Shown here one piece after another: positions 8,360 to 16,930 of a DNA stretch of 64,000 nt (position 1 is its first letter; each line of letters opens with the position of its first letter). Source of the stretch: Chitinophagaceae bacterium UBA4411 (GTDB lineage Bacteria > Bacteroidota > Bacteroidia > Chitinophagales > Chitinophagaceae); contig DGQP01000009.1 in NCBI GenBank assembly GCA_002400415.1, positions 62,001 to 126,000 of the forward strand, written 5' to 3'. The translations under genes were made by a program, and so were the position numbers. The notes under the pieces are model-generated. The model was not told where the DNA came from, searched no databases, and worked only from the letters and a program-made list of their open reading frames with translations.

Positions 8360-9433
8360 TTACAGTTTTTCGTATAAGGCTCTCAGCTTTTCCCGGGTCA
8401 TGATTTTTTCCCAATCCTTTCCCAATGCATTTTCCCATAAAGGTTTCATGCCCATGCTCACATTGATCATTTTTTCAAAATCATCATCACTTAGCCCCTT
8501 ACAGATACCAACTGGTATCCCGATCTTATTTTTCTCCACCATGTATTTAAATTCTTTCACCCCGGCGGGGTAATACTCTTCCAGGTGGTTCATCACAATA
8601 CAGTTACCAATGCCATGTTTAGTACCCAGTAAATAACTCAATCCATAGCTTACTGCATGTGCCACTCCCACCTGCGAATAGGCAATGCTCATGCCTCCTG
8701 CATAGGAAGCCATCATCAGCATATCATCACATTCTTCATCCCACTCTGCTTTGTCCACAAATACTTTCTGGCACAACTGCAATGCCTTTTCACCATAACT
8801 CTTACTGAACTCGTTTAAATAAGTTCCTTCCAAACTTTCAATGCAATGGATATAACAGTCCATACCGGTATAGAAGCGCTGGTTGGCCGGTGCATTTGCT
8901 GTCAGTTCCGGGTCAAGAACGATCTGGTCAAATGGTGTAAAGTCGGAATTCATCCCGAGTTTTTTTGTGGGACCGGTTAATACCGTTGTTCTTGATACTT
9001 CGGCACCCGTACCGCTGAGAGTGGGAATACCCACTTTATAAACGCCCGGGAATTTCACCAGGTCCCAGCCCTGGTAGTCGGCCGAAGAGCCGGGGTTATT
9101 CATCATTAAGGAAACAGCTTTGGCTAAATCCATCGTACTGCCGCCGCCGATACCAATCACGCCACTGACGGAACCAAATTCTTCTTTCAGTTGCTGCGCC
9201 AATTTATCTACATAGGTTGTTTTGGGTTCATAGGTTACATCCGCAAAGATCACTTTATCATTTCCCCTTACCGGGATACGGCTGATCAGTGGTTTGCCGT
9301 CGAAGAAATGATCTACCAGGAAAACCATGGGTTTGCCGTCCCGGCGATGCGGCGCAATGATCTCATCCAACTGGTTAAAACTGCCGCGGCCATAGACCAC
9401 AAAGCCGACCATCTTGAAATTGCGAAACTTCAT
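8360..9433 (-). CDS. kdnB: Iron-containing alcohol dehydrogenase, KdnB-like (Kdo 8-oxidase)
   Basis: This 357-residue enzyme belongs to the iron-dependent alcohol dehydrogenase family. The dinucleotide-binding motif GIGGGSTMDLAKA and the metal-binding C-terminal region (GVAHAVSYGLSYLLGTKHGIGN) are present. The N-terminus KFRNFKMVGFVVYGRGSFNQL resembles KdnB, characterised in Shewanella, which oxidises C8 of 3-deoxy-D-manno-octulosonate (Kdo) to an aldehyde for conversion to 8-amino-Kdo by the transaminase KdnA. kdsB lies 2 kb away and would fit the same pathway. No kdnA gene is seen in the window. It is followed closely by the ACT gene. The family is certain; the KdnB role rests on sequence resemblance and context. 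Confidence 0.82.
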   Translation of the reverse strand: MKFRNFKMVGFVVYGRGSFNQLDEIIAPHRRDGKPMVFLVDHFFDGKPLISRIPVRGNDKVIFADVTYEPKTTYVDKLAQQLKEEFGSVSGVIGIGGGSTMDLAKAVSLMMNNPGSSADYQGWDLVKFPGVYKVGIPTLSGTGAEVSRTTVLTGPTKKLGMNSDFTPFDQIVLDPELTANAPANQRFYTGMDCYIHCIESLEGTYLNEFSKSYGEKALQLCQKVFVDKAEWDEECDDMLMMASYAGGMSIAYSQVGVAHAVSYGLSYLLGTKHGIGNCIVMNHLEEYYPAGVKEFKYMVEKNKIGIPVGICKGLSDDDFEKMINVSMGMKPLWENALGKDWEKIMTREKLRALYEKL

Positions 9434-9469
9434 ATATACTCCATTTGAGTAGCGAAGATAGCAACAATA

Positions 9470-9500
9470 AAAAAGCCCGCTGCCGGCGGAGTGATAAATA
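9470..9500 (-). terminator. Possible terminator after the META-domain gene
   Basis: On the minus strand a short GC-rich stem (CCGC / GCGG around CGGCA) is followed by GC and TTTTTTATT. The stem is only 4-5 pairs, so this is a weaker candidate than the other terminators here. Confidence 0.5.
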
Positions 9501-9513
9501 AAATACAGGCACC

Positions 9514-9936
9514 TTATCCTGCTTTTACCAGGCTCATGAGTTCTTCTTTTCCATTCAATAGTTTCAACACCCCGTTGCTGATAGTAAAATGAGTCACTTT
9601 GCCCAGGGCAGACAGGAAAACAGATTCCCCGTTACCGGGGCAGGCCATTTTGGTGGAAGCTAACGGGCCCAGAGAGATTTTGTTTCGGGTTAACACGCTG
9701 AAAGAGCCGGAAAGGTTATTACAACCGCTATTCCCGGACAGGTGCATGGCCTTCGTGTCAAAATTCAAAAAAGGTACCCGATTGCCAAACAACGCAGCAA
9801 TGTTGTTTTGGCCACTCAGCGATTGCAGGGTCCATTTAGTATTTAATGCACCGGTCATGTTGGTTAGTTTTTTCCCACCTGAGCAGGAAACGGCAAATAA
9901 CGAAACCACGATGGTGGTAAGTATAACTTTTTTCAT
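9514..9936 (-). CDS. META domain-containing lipoprotein (HslJ-like)
   Basis: This is a 140-residue predicted lipoprotein. The leader MKKVILTTIVVSLFAVSC ends in a lipobox. It carries one META/HslJ domain with the typical TKWTLQSLSG start, the central SGNSGCNNLSGSF block and TKMACPG. In enterobacteria HslJ is a heat-inducible outer-membrane lipoprotein linked to novobiocin resistance. In Bacteroidota META proteins are common envelope proteins without a defined role. It lies 80 bases upstream of kdnB on the same strand and is separated from it by a weak terminator. Confidence 0.88.
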   Translation of the reverse strand: MKKVILTTIVVSLFAVSCSGGKKLTNMTGALNTKWTLQSLSGQNNIAALFGNRVPFLNFDTKAMHLSGNSGCNNLSGSFSVLTRNKISLGPLASTKMACPGNGESVFLSALGKVTHFTISNGVLKLLNGKEELMSLVKAG

Positions 9937-10103
9937 TACTGAATTTTCACCAGGGATGTTGAATGCCCTTTGATTACATACAAGGAAAAGTTAACAGAAC
10001 CGGAAATTCCTGCAGAAGGATGAATCAATGAAAAGAAACGGGAGCGGATGAATTTTATGCAATCTGGAAAAAATATACCATCTTAGAAAAAAATCAGGAC
10101 AGG

Positions 10104-11606
10104 ATGCCCCAACACACACAAACCATCAATGCTGCAGGGTATACGGGGTCAGCATTATCAGCCCTTGCGTACGGAACTCTAAAAGAACTGGATTGGACTA
10201 TAAAATATGCCGGAGAAAATGTTTTGCTGGGATATACACCCCGCAGCTGGAACCGGTATGATAATGAGATAACGGTTCAAACCGGGGATGGCCAGCTGAC
10301 CGTGACCAGTAAGATGATACATAATGAGTCTTTTGATATGATGGGAAGAACTAAAAAAGATGTAGCCAACTTTATTACAGCTTTTGAAAACCTGAAAACA
10401 AAAACAGCCGGACAGGAAACAACAGAATGGGCGGCCGCTATCACAGAACTTAAACAGGCCACAATCATTGCGGCAGAGCAGGAAATAAAACAGGCGGAAG
10501 AAGTGGACAAAGCTATGAACCTGTCAACAGGAAACCTTTATGTGACCTATGCGATTATTGCCATTAATGTTATTGTATTTATCCTGATGGTTATGAACGG
10601 AGCCGGTTTATTTGAACCGGACGTAAGGATACATGCAAAATGGGGAAGTAATTATTCACCGCTTACCCTGAGCGGTGACAGCTGGAGGCTTGTTACGAAT
10701 ATATTCATTCACTTTGGTCTTATTCATATCCTGATGAACATGTATGCACTGTATTCAATCAGTGTTTACCTCGAGCCCATGATCGGGAAGTTAAAATTTA
10801 TAACAGCCTATTTAGCTACCGGCATTTTAGCCAGTCTTGCCAGCCTCTGGTGGCATAGCGAAGGAGTAAACAGCGCCGGTGCATCGGGTGCTATATTTGG
10901 CATGTACGGATTATTTCTTGCCTTGCTGCTGACAAAACTGATACCTGATGTGATCCGGAAAGGCTTATTACCCGGCATTGCTGTTTTTGTTATCTACAAC
11001 CTGGTATACGGAATGAAGGGCGGTATTGATAATGCTGCACATATTGGAGGGTTGGTCAGCGGTTTTGTTATCGGTTTTGTTTATTCTGTTGCGATCAGGC
11101 AGGAAAAACAAGAAAGGAAAGCCGTCTGGGCAGTGCCTGCTGTGGCTGTAATCACAATCGCTGCTGCAGTATTCTTTCTGCAAAACAACCAGGCACCCGC
11201 CGCTGAACGAGATGCGGCCATACTGGAAATAAAAGGAGCATCGTATAAAGACAGTGAAAAATTCATTGACCGGCTCAATGAATTTCGCGGGCTCGAAAAA
11301 AAAGCCGTAGCTATTTTCGACAACCGGGAAATGACAGACGAAGAATTTAAAAAGCAAATACAGGAAACAGCTATGCCGCTATGGGAGCAGGCGGAAACAA
11401 TGCTTACCAAAACAAAAAACTATGATATTCCCGAAGAAATGCATACCAGGGCGGCAAAGCTGATTGAATACATTGGTCTGCGCAAAGAGGAGCTGAATCT
11501 GCTGATTAAAATGATTGATACAGGTGAGCAGGAAAAATGGATGCCGGAATTGAATGAGGTCCGGGAAAAAATACTGGCAATTATTGATGAAATATCAAAA
11601 CTATAA
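10104..11606 (+). CDS. Rhomboid intramembrane serine protease with soluble extensions
   Basis: This is a 500-residue rhomboid protease, which cuts transmembrane helices within the membrane. The first 140 residues form a soluble N-terminal domain. The six-helix rhomboid core runs from about 145 to 335, with the oxyanion-region HILMN (Asn212), the catalytic Ser261 in GASGAIFG and the catalytic His313 in AAHIGG. A further transmembrane helix (about 340-357) leads to a charged C-terminal helical tail of about 140 residues. Rhomboids are often about 200-300 residues, so both extensions are notable. Its 3' end overlaps kdsB by 6 bases on the opposite strand. Substrates are unknown. Confidence 0.93.
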   Translation: MPQHTQTINAAGYTGSALSALAYGTLKELDWTIKYAGENVLLGYTPRSWNRYDNEITVQTGDGQLTVTSKMIHNESFDMMGRTKKDVANFITAFENLKTKTAGQETTEWAAAITELKQATIIAAEQEIKQAEEVDKAMNLSTGNLYVTYAIIAINVIVFILMVMNGAGLFEPDVRIHAKWGSNYSPLTLSGDSWRLVTNIFIHFGLIHILMNMYALYSISVYLEPMIGKLKFITAYLATGILASLASLWWHSEGVNSAGASGAIFGMYGLFLALLLTKLIPDVIRKGLLPGIAVFVIYNLVYGMKGGIDNAAHIGGLVSGFVIGFVYSVAIRQEKQERKAVWAVPAVAVITIAAAVFFLQNNQAPAAERDAAILEIKGASYKDSEKFIDRLNEFRGLEKKAVAIFDNREMTDEEFKKQIQETAMPLWEQAETMLTKTKNYDIPEEMHTRAAKLIEYIGLRKEELNLLIKMIDTGEQEKWMPELNEVREKILAIIDEISKL

Positions 11607-12317
11607 TAAGCCGGCTGCCCTCTCCAGGTCTTCCGGTGTGTCGATCTCGACACCCATATAATCCACCACGATCATACGAAGGGGAATACCGTTTTCCAGG
11701 TAACGCAGGCATTCTATTTTTTCAGCCGCTTCTAATGCTGTTACCGGCCATTGGGTAAAACTCATCAGCGCATTTTTGCGGAAAGCATAAACACCGATAT
11801 GTTCAAAATAAGTAACCGGGGCATTTTTATCCCGCAGGTAAGGAATTACCGACCGGCTGAAGAATAAGGAATTCATGTTCTTATCAACCGCCACTTTTAC
11901 AAAATTAGGATCATCAATTTCTTCCTGCCGGGCAAGTACCTGCATCATGGAGGCCACCTGCACAGATGGGTCATTGAATTGCAGCAGCAGTTTTTCTAAA
12001 GGCTCTTTTTTAACAAACGGCGTATCGCCCTGTACATTCACGATAATATCAACATCCATATCAGCCGCCGCTTCGGCAATACGGTCGCTGCCGCTTTCAT
12101 GTTCATGTTTACTCATTACAGCGTTACCGCCGGCAGCAGTTATTTCTGTAAAAATGATAGCACTGTCAGTAACTACCACCACTTCATCAAACAGGCCGGT
12201 TGCCAGGGTGGCATCATAAGTATGACGGATAACGGTCTTATCACCCAATACCTGCATCAGTTTGGCAGGAAAACGGGTGGCTGCATAACGGGCCGGTATC
12301 ATCGCGATCTTTCTCAT
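11601..12317 (-). CDS. kdsB: 3-deoxy-manno-octulosonate cytidylyltransferase
   Basis: KdsB activates Kdo with CTP to CMP-Kdo for lipid A core assembly in the cytoplasm. The 238-residue length is typical. Recognisable motifs are the nucleotide-binding start IPARYAATRFPAKLM, the HESGSDRIAEAA block, and VNVQGDTPF with the metal-binding Asp. The C-terminus VDYMGVEIDTPEDLERA is characteristic. The start lies 9 bases after the stop of the SH3 gene, so the two are probably co-transcribed. In organisms with KdnA and KdnB the KdsB homologue uses 8-amino-Kdo, and kdnB is nearby, so that substrate is possible here. The enzyme family is certain; Kdo versus 8-amino-Kdo is undecided. Confidence 0.95.
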   Translation of the reverse strand: MRKIAMIPARYAATRFPAKLMQVLGDKTVIRHTYDATLATGLFDEVVVVTDSAIIFTEITAAGGNAVMSKHEHESGSDRIAEAAADMDVDIIVNVQGDTPFVKKEPLEKLLLQFNDPSVQVASMMQVLARQEEIDDPNFVKVAVDKNMNSLFFSRSVIPYLRDKNAPVTYFEHIGVYAFRKNALMSFTQWPVTALEAAEKIECLRYLENGIPLRMIVVDYMGVEIDTPEDLERAAGLL

Positions 12318-12326
12318 ACTGCAAAA

Positions 12327-13076
12327 CTACACCCCCGACCCGGTAAAAATCACCAGCTGGTTGTCTATTTGGTACATTTCAAAGAAAACAAAAGCACCTT
12401 CGGCGTACTCTAATTTAATTTTTTTATACCAGGTGTTCTCTCCGATAATTTCCTTTTCTACTTTGATGCCGTATTCCACTTCGCCTTTCTTAATCGTTTT
12501 GCTTTCCGTGGGAAACTCATCTTTGTCACTGAAAATATCCTTGAACTCCGGGATCAGCCGTACCAGCAAAAAACCCTGTGTCAATGTAAAACCCGGGATG
12601 AAATAAGCCGTGGAATTATATTCGTATCCCAGGTGTTCGTGCCACTCGGCCCCGTTTTTAAATAGTTGTTTCTGTATTTCCCAGCCTCCTTCTTCGATAT
12701 TATCCGTCTTGCCGGATTTCACCACCAGTTTCGCACCAAATACAGGCGAGAGTTGTGCCAGGTATTCTTTCAGGGTCTTAATGGTTGCCTTCGGCGGAGC
12801 AGACGGGAAAAGGTAAGAGTTTACCACGTACCCGGTTTTTCCATTGAAGGTTGTTTTGGCCCAGGCGCCAACGATTCCTTCGGTAGTAATGTTGACGATT
12901 TCTTCCGGGTAATTAACGGATATCTTAGTGCCGTAAGGGATTTTACCGATTACAGTTGCTTTGGCATCGGGTTTATCCCGCATGCTCAAACCGGAACGGG
13001 CAGCAACATACCAGGTATCTTGGGCGACAGCAATAAGCGATATAAAGAGCATCGCGAACAGCAATACTTTTTTCAT
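12327..13076 (-). CDS. Exported SH3-domain protein
   Basis: This is a 249-residue secreted or periplasmic protein. A signal peptide (MKKVLLFAMLFISLIAVAQ) is followed by a bacterial SH3 domain at about residues 22-90, with typical SGLSMRDKPDAKATVIGKIP and GKTGYVVNSYLF blocks. The C-terminal 150 residues are unassigned, with strand-rich sequence ending EMYQIDNQLVIFTG. SH3b domains often bind cell-wall or cell-surface ligands. It lies 9 bases upstream of kdsB, so an envelope role is plausible, but no function is known. Confidence 0.85.
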   Translation of the reverse strand: MKKVLLFAMLFISLIAVAQDTWYVAARSGLSMRDKPDAKATVIGKIPYGTKISVNYPEEIVNITTEGIVGAWAKTTFNGKTGYVVNSYLFPSAPPKATIKTLKEYLAQLSPVFGAKLVVKSGKTDNIEEGGWEIQKQLFKNGAEWHEHLGYEYNSTAYFIPGFTLTQGFLLVRLIPEFKDIFSDKDEFPTESKTIKKGEVEYGIKVEKEIIGENTWYKKIKLEYAEGAFVFFEMYQIDNQLVIFTGSGV

Positions 13077-13105
13077 AGAACCAGTTTAGTAATTGTAAGC
13101 AAAGA

Positions 13106-13930
13106 TCAGGAATCTAATTTTCCAAAAGGTTTCTTCAGCAATAAAACAATATCCTCGTCTTTATCAGCCGGGTAATGACGGTCAAGGCCATAGCGGATCT
13201 GGTCAACATCTAATTTGCTGAATGTGCCGAGAAGGCGGTCCCAGATGGAAAACACCGCCCCGTAATTACTGTCGGTATAAGGCTGTTTCCAGTGGTGATG
13301 AACTTTGTGCATATTGGGTGATATCAGCACATAGCTCAGTATATGATCCAGCTTTTTGGGTAAACGGATATTGGCATGCGTGAAGGCAGTGGTCAGTACC
13401 ACCAGTGTCTGGTAAACCATGACCGAATACATCGGGGCGCCGGAAACAAGAATGAGTAACATAAAAAAGATGCCGCGGAGCAAACTGTCACCGGGATGAT
13501 GACGAAGCCCGGTGCTGACATCCACATTCGTATCACTATGGTGAATTAAATGAAAACGCCAGAGAAATTTATTTTTATGCATGATGATATGCACTAACCA
13601 GCTGCTGAAATCAAGAGCCATTACGCCGATGAACAGCGTGAGCCCAGCGCCGGCCCCGAGCCAGTACACCAGGCCAAACTGCTGGTTCATGCACCAATCA
13701 GAAAGCATTACAATAAAAATGGCTAAGAATGTATGAATGATCAGATGGATAACAGTAAAAACAAAATTTACGCCGGCGTGCTGTAATTTACTTTTCTTAT
13801 AGTGCATGGGCAGCAGGGGAATGGCCCCTTCAATGATCCAGAAAATCAGCAGACCGCCCACCAGAAAGGCCATTCGTTCAAGAGGCCGGTTCTCCAGGGT
13901 TTGGAAATAGTGTAAAATAGAATACCACAT
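13106..13930 (-). CDS. Sterol desaturase / fatty acid hydroxylase family membrane enzyme
   Basis: This is a 274-residue integral membrane di-iron enzyme of the fatty acid hydroxylase superfamily. Four to five hydrophobic spans surround three histidine clusters: HIIMH, HLIHHSD and HKVHHHW, with an extra LRHHP. These are the di-iron ligands of the superfamily, which hydroxylates or desaturates lipids or carotenoids. The substrate cannot be told from sequence. It starts as the last gene of a minus-strand run and lies 29 bases upstream of the SH3 gene. Superfamily assignment is firm. Confidence 0.92.
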   Translation of the reverse strand: MWYSILHYFQTLENRPLERMAFLVGGLLIFWIIEGAIPLLPMHYKKSKLQHAGVNFVFTVIHLIIHTFLAIFIVMLSDWCMNQQFGLVYWLGAGAGLTLFIGVMALDFSSWLVHIIMHKNKFLWRFHLIHHSDTNVDVSTGLRHHPGDSLLRGIFFMLLILVSGAPMYSVMVYQTLVVLTTAFTHANIRLPKKLDHILSYVLISPNMHKVHHHWKQPYTDSNYGAVFSIWDRLLGTFSKLDVDQIRYGLDRHYPADKDEDIVLLLKKPFGKLDS

Positions 13931-13967
13931 GGCAGATAAATATGAACGAAAAGTTACGAAGGAAAAA

Positions 13968-14198
13968 CTATTCCGGGCTCTCCTGTTTATCCCATTCTTC
14001 CAGCAGACCGGCAGCCCTCTCCGCCTGCGCTGCAGCCACCATTATTTTTATACCACCAATAGCATTGGATAAAAAGGGATCAATTGTTACTGAATGTTCA
14101 TCTTTCAGCCAGCAGTTAATACCTTCTTCCTGCAACCGGCCCAGTGTGATATGAGCTGGAATATAATTATCGTAACGGCGGAGTAATATAAAATCCAT
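13968..14198 (-). CDS. DUF2007 domain protein (putative signal-transducing)
   Basis: This is a 76-residue soluble protein matching DUF2007: LLRRYDNYIPAHITLGRLQEEG, a short strand (CWLKDEH) and the block GGIKIMVAAAQAERAAGLLEEW. The fold resembles a small ferredoxin-like/PII-type domain and the family is often annotated as putative signal transducing, without an experimental role. It lies 37 bases upstream of the sterol-desaturase-like gene on the same strand. The dnaN terminator separates it from dnaN. Confidence 0.87.
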   Translation of the reverse strand: MDFILLRRYDNYIPAHITLGRLQEEGINCWLKDEHSVTIDPFLSNAIGGIKIMVAAAQAERAAGLLEEWDKQESPE

Positions 14199-14228
14199 GG
14201 TTCAATTTAGTTTTAAATCAGTCAGCAA

Positions 14229-14258
14229 TTAAAAAAGCCCACCAAAAAAGTGAGCTTT
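14229..14258 (-). terminator. Rho-independent terminator after dnaN
   Basis: On the minus strand AAAGCTCAC pairs with GTGGGCTTT (one G-T pair) across a short T-rich loop and is followed by TTTT. It is 27 bases after the dnaN stop. Confidence 0.82.
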
Positions 14259-14284
14259 CTGAAATTATATGACTTATTGGACAA

Positions 14285-15400
14285 TTATTGGTTCAGCATC
14301 AGCGGCATTACCAGCATCAGCAGTTCTTCATTCTCGTCACTTTCAGTGGGTTTGATCAAGCCCGCCTTGGTGGGGGTTGATAATTCCACATTCACATCAT
14401 CACTGTCGGCGGCATTCAGCATTTCAATCAGGAACCTGGCATTGAAAGCGATCATCAGGTCTTCGCCATTATACTGGCATTTCATTCTTTCATTTCCTTC
14501 AAAGCTGAAGTCCACATCCTGGGCCGCCAGTTGCAATTCACTGCCGCTGATATTCAGCGCCACCTGGTTGGTACTTTTATTACTGAATACACTTACCCGG
14601 CGCAGGGCACTTTGGAAATCGTTTTTATTAACGGTCAGGCGATAGGGGTTATCCGCAGGGATCACCACTTTGTAATCCGGGAACCGGGCATCGATCAGGC
14701 GGCAGCTCATTTGCGTGGTGCCGTGTTTTACAAAAAGATGGTTACCATTATAACTTAAGGTGATCTCATCTTCATTCGCCGGGATGGCCGCCTTCAATAA
14801 ATTCAGTGGCTTACGGGGAACAATGAAAGAATCATTCTTCGGGCATTTCACTTCTGTTCTTTTATACCGGACCAGGCGGTGGGCATCGGTAGCCACACAC
14901 TGTAAACCTTTTTTATCCAGTTCGAAAAACACACCCGTCATAGCAGGACGAAGATCATCATTGCTGGTGGCAAACAGTGTTTTGTTAATGGCGGTTACCA
15001 ATGCAGCGGCTGTCATGGTAAAAGAAGTAGTATCATCTGCAGCGGGTTCTTTGGGGAAATTATCGGGATTTTCTCCCATTACTTTGTACTTACCGTTGTC
15101 GCTGGTGATCTCGATACCAAAGTTCTTATCAATAGTAAAGGTCAGGGGCTGATCGGGAATATTTTTCAGTGAATCCATCAAAATCTTGGCAGGGATACAG
15201 ACTTTGCCACTGTCTTTCGCTTCTATATCCAGTTGTACCCGCATTACGGTCTCCAGGTCGGTGGCTACCACGGTCAGTTTATTCTTTTCCACTTCAAACA
15301 GGAAATCTTCGAGGATGGGCAACACGGTATTGGCATTAATAACCCCTGAGATATGCTGCAATTGTTTTAGCAGGGAGGAGGAGGATACAATAAACTTCAT
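14285..15400 (-). CDS. dnaN: DNA polymerase III beta subunit (sliding clamp)
   Basis: This 371-residue protein is the beta clamp, a dimeric ring that tethers DNA polymerase III to the template. Three consecutive clamp domains are visible. The start MKFIVSSSSLLKQLQHISGV is typical. Further marks are FLFEVEKNKLTVVATDLE in domain 1, ATDAHRLVRYKR in domain 2 and the C-terminus ending in PLMLNQ. The gene is single, with its own terminator, and is not next to dnaA or recF here. The call is certain. Confidence 0.97.
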   Translation of the reverse strand: MKFIVSSSSLLKQLQHISGVINANTVLPILEDFLFEVEKNKLTVVATDLETVMRVQLDIEAKDSGKVCIPAKILMDSLKNIPDQPLTFTIDKNFGIEITSDNGKYKVMGENPDNFPKEPAADDTTSFTMTAAALVTAINKTLFATSNDDLRPAMTGVFFELDKKGLQCVATDAHRLVRYKRTEVKCPKNDSFIVPRKPLNLLKAAIPANEDEITLSYNGNHLFVKHGTTQMSCRLIDARFPDYKVVIPADNPYRLTVNKNDFQSALRRVSVFSNKSTNQVALNISGSELQLAAQDVDFSFEGNERMKCQYNGEDLMIAFNARFLIEMLNAADSDDVNVELSTPTKAGLIKPTESDENEELLMLVMPLMLNQ

Positions 15401-15552
15401 CTGTAATTGGTTTGGGGCGAAACTACTGATTTTTGGTTTACCCTCAGCAGATTAAACAGGGCCGTGGATTACTTGTTTGCGGGTATAAAAACCGGCCGGG
15501 GTGTGTGCCTTCTCCCATCTTTAGTATCTTGCCATTTCTCAAAAACAACGAC

Positions 15553-16872
15553 ATGCTGGAAAAACTATTTGGCTGGGGAAAAAAGAAGGCAGAACCTGCT
15601 GCAGAGCCGGATACCCATTTCGGACGCTATTCGGATAATAATAAACTGCCGGTTAAAGTGAACCGCTGGACAGAAGCCGATAACCTGTTCAAAGAAAAAA
15701 AATACAGTGAGAGCTTTGACGCTTTTTTTGAATACCTGCGGGATGATGCCGTGCAGAATGTGGTGTATGAACGCAACGGTACGGAAGGAAGGTTTCAGCT
15801 GTACCAGGGGTCTAAAATTGTAAGAGGCTCATTCAATAAAGAACAGGTAAAAGCAGAAGTAACCCTGGCCCGGATGCCGCAGGCATCTGTGCCGGTGATG
15901 CGCCGCCTGCTGGAAATGAACTTTACTTTATACTACAGCCGGTTTGCACTGGATAATGACAGGTTGTGCATGCGGTTTGATGCAGACATGGAAGCGGCTA
16001 ATCCCAGCAAACTATATTACGGATTAAAAGAACTGGCTACCAAAGCAGATAAACAGGATGACCTGCTGCTGCAGGATTTCAGCATGCTGGAAACCATTGA
16101 CAGCGAGCATATCACGGCCCTTCAGCCTGCGGAGAAAGAAATTAAATATACCTACCTGCAAAAATGGATCAGGCAAACCCTGGATACGGTAGCATCAGTG
16201 GATCCCGAAAAATTTTCCGGAGGCATTGCGTACATGTTGCTGGCGCTGCTGTACCGGATCGATTACCTGATCACACCGGAGGGAAAACTTCTGAACGACC
16301 TGGAGAAAATCGTGGGTATTTATTTTAAGAAAGACGAGAGACCCGCAGCGGATAAAAGCAGGGATATGATTGAAGAGCTGAAAAAAATACAGGACCGACC
16401 TAAAGAAGAAATTATTGAATACCTGTTTCGTTCCCGTTATACTTTTTCCATTGTGGCGCCACAACCGTACAAAATGGTGTCTGATTCCATTCATGCCACC
16501 AATGCCAATATGATCTGGTACCGGGATAATAACTATCCTTTCATTGCCACCCAGGTTTGCGAGTATGGTATTGCTTATTGTCAATACTCCTACAGTATGC
16601 CCAGGGCCGTAACAGAGTTGTTTCATCTGTTCATGATGGTGAACTATACTGACTACTTTGCAGCACTGGGATTTAGTAATGCATATTATAATGCGGCGAC
16701 GAATGAGTTTAGATCCGATGCCATCATTGAAAAGGTAAAGGAGATACAAGACCGCTGGAAACAAAAATACCCGAATATGGATTTTAAAACCGGGAACCTG
16801 CGGTTTGATAACCTTGTCAACTTTGGCCACACTTTTACAACAGAACTGGAATTTTTAAATATGGACGTATAA
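15553..16872 (+). CDS. Unknown protein with a YbjN / type III chaperone-like domain
   Basis: This is a 439-residue soluble protein with no signal peptide or membrane span. After a basic N-terminus (MLEKLFGWGKKK) the region of about residues 35-175 resembles the YbjN or type III secretion chaperone-like fold: VMRRLLEMNFTLYYSRFALD, a strand with DRLCMRFDADME, then a helix with LKELATKADKQDD. The remaining 250 residues are helical and unassigned. It is followed 58 bases later by a protease carrying a similar domain, so the two probably act together. The ATG at 15553 is preferred because the frame extends upstream only into non-coding sequence. I cannot name a family; the fold call is an inference. 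Confidence 0.7.
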   Translation: MLEKLFGWGKKKAEPAAEPDTHFGRYSDNNKLPVKVNRWTEADNLFKEKKYSESFDAFFEYLRDDAVQNVVYERNGTEGRFQLYQGSKIVRGSFNKEQVKAEVTLARMPQASVPVMRRLLEMNFTLYYSRFALDNDRLCMRFDADMEAANPSKLYYGLKELATKADKQDDLLLQDFSMLETIDSEHITALQPAEKEIKYTYLQKWIRQTLDTVASVDPEKFSGGIAYMLLALLYRIDYLITPEGKLLNDLEKIVGIYFKKDERPAADKSRDMIEELKKIQDRPKEEIIEYLFRSRYTFSIVAPQPYKMVSDSIHATNANMIWYRDNNYPFIATQVCEYGIAYCQYSYSMPRAVTELFHLFMMVNYTDYFAALGFSNAYYNAATNEFRSDAIIEKVKEIQDRWKQKYPNMDFKTGNLRFDNLVNFGHTFTTELEFLNMDV

Positions 16873-16930
16873 GAATTCTTGGTAAACAGGCAGGAGTAAT
16901 TTTTTCGTACCCGTCAAAAATTGAAAAGAT

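Noticed and set aside
12322..12329. TAGTTTTG before kdsB as a promoter
   Set aside because: Its TAG is the stop codon of the SH3 gene 9 bases upstream, so co-transcription is more likely and the match may be chance.
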